Origin: Marseilla massiliensis
Lineage (GTDB): Bacteria; Bacteroidota; Bacteroidia; Bacteroidales; Bacteroidaceae
Assembly (NCBI RefSeq): GCF_016899855.1
Contig: NZ_JACJJG010000005.1
Span: 1 to 64,000, forward strand
DNA length: 64,000 nucleotides
Direction: 5' to 3'
The stretch's first letter is position 1, and every line of letters starts with the position of its first letter. The notes under the pieces were generated by a model. That model saw only the letters and a program-made list of their open reading frames with translations, had not been told where the DNA came from and ran no database searches. Shown in pieces: positions 62,195 to 64,000 of the stretch. The position numbers were made by a program, and so were the translations under genes.

Positions 62195-63604
62195 TTATCG
62201 TTTCAGGGTGAATTCGAAGCGGAGTCCGCCCGTTATGTTGTTGCTTACGGAGATTGTTCCGCCGTGCAGCAGCACGGCGTTCTTTACGATAGCCAGTCCG
62301 AGTCCAGTGCCTCCCATCTTTCGGCTGCGGCCTTTGTCCACGCGGTAGAAGCGCTCGAACAGGCGCGGCAGGTGCTCGTACGGCACGCCAACGCCGTTGT
62401 CGCTGAACGTAAAGCTCCAGAACTCGTCCTTGGGTTCTACCGACAGGGTTATCGTCGTGCCTTCGCCAGCGTATGCCACGGCGTTGTCTGTCAGGTTGCG
62501 GAACACGCTGTACAGCAGTGACTGGTTGCCCTTTACTGTTATGCCGTCAGGCAGTTTGTTGTCGAATGTCATGCCGCGCTCGCTCATTTCCAGCGACGTG
62601 TCCTGTATTATGCTGGCCACCATGGCGCTGATGTCTACCTTTTCGAAGTCAACCATCTCGGGCGCGTCGTCAAGACGGTTGAGCGTCGAGATGTCGCGCA
62701 GCAGCGAGGCGAGCCGTTGCGACTGGGCATAGCACCGCTGGAGGAACTGCTGTTTCATGGCTTCGTTTATGTTCGGGTTCTCCAGTATTGTCTCAAGGTA
62801 CCCCTGTATGCTGGCTACGGGCGTCTTCAGCTCGTGCGCAATGTTTTGCGTGAGCTGGCGTTTCAGCACGTTCTGCTCCTCTTTCGTCTTTTGCAGCCGC
62901 TTGTAAATTTTGATTATCCGTTCGGCTATTTCGCCCAGCTCGTCGCCCGGAAAACCTACGAGGTCTTCAGTGTCGAGGCTCTCGTTGTGGTCGGCCCGGC
63001 TGGCAAAGAGGCGCAGGCGCGTTATGTTGTCACCCAGGCGGCTGGTGAAACGGTAGAGGATGAACACCAGTATGAGCATGGCGACAAGCGCGAACCACAG
63101 GTAATGCTGGTCAGCCTTGAGCACTTGCGCAAGCCCGTTGTCGTAGGGCAGGGCGCTGCGCACTACGAGGTTGAACTCCGGTACGTATGTAGCCGAGTAG
63201 AAATAGTCCTGGTGCAGGGCCGAGCTTATGCGGCTGAAGTCATACCCGCTGCCGTTGGCGAATGCCTCCCTTACCTCTTCGCGGTTCTTGTGGTTGTCCA
63301 TCTTTTCGTATTCCTTATACATATTGTCGTAGACAACCTGCCCGTCACGCCTTATCATCGTGACGCGCAAACCGCGTATGTGGTGGCTCTTTACGTACTG
63401 GTCTATGGCCTCTTCGGAATTATTGCCCATGTATTCGAGCGTTTCCATCATCCTTGAGTTATAGTCCTGCAGCCTCGTGTTTAGCGAGTTTATCTTGTAT
63501 TCGCGTTCGCGCGCGTGCTGGAATATAATGAACGCGGCGGCGAAGACAATGAATACTGACAGTACGCTGACATAAAGTCGTGTTCCAACAGAAGTCCTGA
63601 ACAT
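62195..63604 (-). CDS. Membrane sensor histidine kinase
   Basis: A 469-residue kinase with TM1 (about 9-28), a periplasmic sensor region (about 30-165) and TM2 (about 167-185). A HAMP-like linker follows, then a HisKA domain with His257 in TQNIAHELKTPVASIQGYL and an HATPase domain (N box FRNLTDNAVAYA, G1 FSDNGVGVP, F box LFERFYRVDKG, G2 GGTGLGLAIVK). It is encoded 177 bp downstream of the response regulator on the same strand, so the two form a two-component system. The sensed signal is unknown. The gap to the regulator stop holds no gene. Confidence 0.9.
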   Translation of the reverse strand: MFRTSVGTRLYVSVLSVFIVFAAAFIIFQHAREREYKINSLNTRLQDYNSRMMETLEYMGNNSEEAIDQYVKSHHIRGLRVTMIRRDGQVVYDNMYKEYEKMDNHKNREEVREAFANGSGYDFSRISSALHQDYFYSATYVPEFNLVVRSALPYDNGLAQVLKADQHYLWFALVAMLILVFILYRFTSRLGDNITRLRLFASRADHNESLDTEDLVGFPGDELGEIAERIIKIYKRLQKTKEEQNVLKRQLTQNIAHELKTPVASIQGYLETILENPNINEAMKQQFLQRCYAQSQRLASLLRDISTLNRLDDAPEMVDFEKVDISAMVASIIQDTSLEMSERGMTFDNKLPDGITVKGNQSLLYSVFRNLTDNAVAYAGEGTTITLSVEPKDEFWSFTFSDNGVGVPYEHLPRLFERFYRVDKGRSRKMGGTGLGLAIVKNAVLLHGGTISVSNNITGGLRFEFTLKR

Positions 63605-63781
63605 TGCTTATTCTGTGTGTTTAATGGTGGGTAGGGGCTGGGATGGTTTCGGGTTGGGAGTGCGTCGGGTGCCCGGCAGGCCGTAAAAACAGGTTTCGGC
63701 GCCTTCCTTGACCGCGCGTAGTGGCGGGAGGAACACGCCTTCAAACCCTTTTTGTGACTTTCCCTCGTCTGCGGCTAACGG

Positions 63782-64000
63782 TTATGCATCGAAATAATAG
63801 CCGAATCCGAGTCGTGTGACAATGCACTTCGAGAACTTGCCTATCTTTTTTCTCAGGCGCGTTATGTTTACGTCCACGGTGCGGTCGAGCACGAGCACGT
63901 CTTTCGGCCATATCCTGTCGATAAGTTCCTGGCGTGAGAATACGCGGCCTTTCTCGTCGAGAAGCAGGTGAAGAATCTCGAATTCCGTCTTTGTGAACGG
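63782..64000 (-). CDS. OmpR-family response regulator, partial (C-terminal end)
   Basis: Only the last 72 codons are in the window; the gene runs past position 64000. The visible part is a winged-helix trans_reg_C domain (TEFEILHLLLDEKGRVFSRQELI, DVLVLDRTVDVNITRLRKKIGK, IVTRLGFGYYFDA). It is the partner of the downstream histidine kinase. The receiver domain is not visible. Confidence 0.88.
   Translation of the reverse strand, partial: PFTKTEFEILHLLLDEKGRVFSRQELIDRIWPKDVLVLDRTVDVNITRLRKKIGKFSKCIVTRLGFGYYFDA

Overview
The window looks like a chromosomal segment of a Bacteroidales bacterium, most likely from or near the Prevotellaceae. The reasons are the many Bacteroidetes-type -7 promoter elements (TAnnTTTG), a full-length SprA (type IX secretion translocon), a Mfa/Fim-type fimbrial operon with DUF3575 and fimbrillin proteins, a meso-diaminopimelate dehydrogenase, and a Bacteroides-type mannan pathway. 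No tRNA, rRNA, CRISPR array, transposase or prophage was seen. All assignments come from reading motifs, not from searches.

Region by region. (1) 77-2618: a small AT-rich pair of divergent genes, an AlbA_2/HATPase protein and a RhuM-family protein, of accessory character. (2) 3154-9789: a leftward fimbrial operon (DUF3575 protein, DUF5119/Mfa2-like lipoprotein, fimbrillin, GLUG-repeat fimbrillin-like lipoprotein). Upstream of it lie a complex regulatory region and a membrane-embedded AraC regulator that carries a G8 tract in its linker. (3) 10181-25253: a galactoglucomannan-use locus with GH36 alpha-galactosidase, AraC regulator, GH26 mannanase, GH130 mannosylglucose phosphorylase, GPH-type sugar symporter, mannobiose/cellobiose 2-epimerase, SGNH acetylesterase, GH3 beta-glucosidase and GH5 mannanase. 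The GH26-GH130-transporter-epimerase core matches the known Bacteroides fragilis mannobiose pathway: mannan to mannobiose, epimerised to mannosylglucose, then phosphorolysed to mannose-1-phosphate and glucose. No SusC/SusD pair is present. (4) 25561-38286: mostly housekeeping genes (cysK, EamA exporter, dxs-trkA-trkH-manA in one direction, a secreted C1 peptidase, ddh). Among them is an ATPase/DUF4435 gene pair organised like the PARIS anti-phage system. (5) 38287-51269: a long non-coding stretch with a candidate small RNA, a large lipoprotein, a DUF5723 outer-membrane protein, ruvA and sprA. (6) 51611-59594: a rhamnose catabolic locus (rhaD, rhaT, rhaA, rhaB and an AraC regulator) interrupted by a NhaD-type antiporter. 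(7) 59724-64000: a GNAT acetyltransferase, a CNNM/CorC-type membrane protein, and a histidine kinase with the C-terminal end of its response regulator.

Two families of non-coding repeats run through the window. Nine intergenic arrays are made of 22-23 bp units with an imperfect palindromic core such as AAAAGGCCGTCTTTT. Neighbouring units often complement each other, including compensating variants. Six long palindromes built mostly from AATTAAG-like words sit directly after stop codons and probably act as terminators.

The observations I consider most worth following are the structured 22-23 bp arrays, the ATPase/DUF4435 pair, the G8 tracts in the fimbrial regulator and in front of a putative small RNA, and an unannotated 30-codon gene between the GH3 and GH5 genes.
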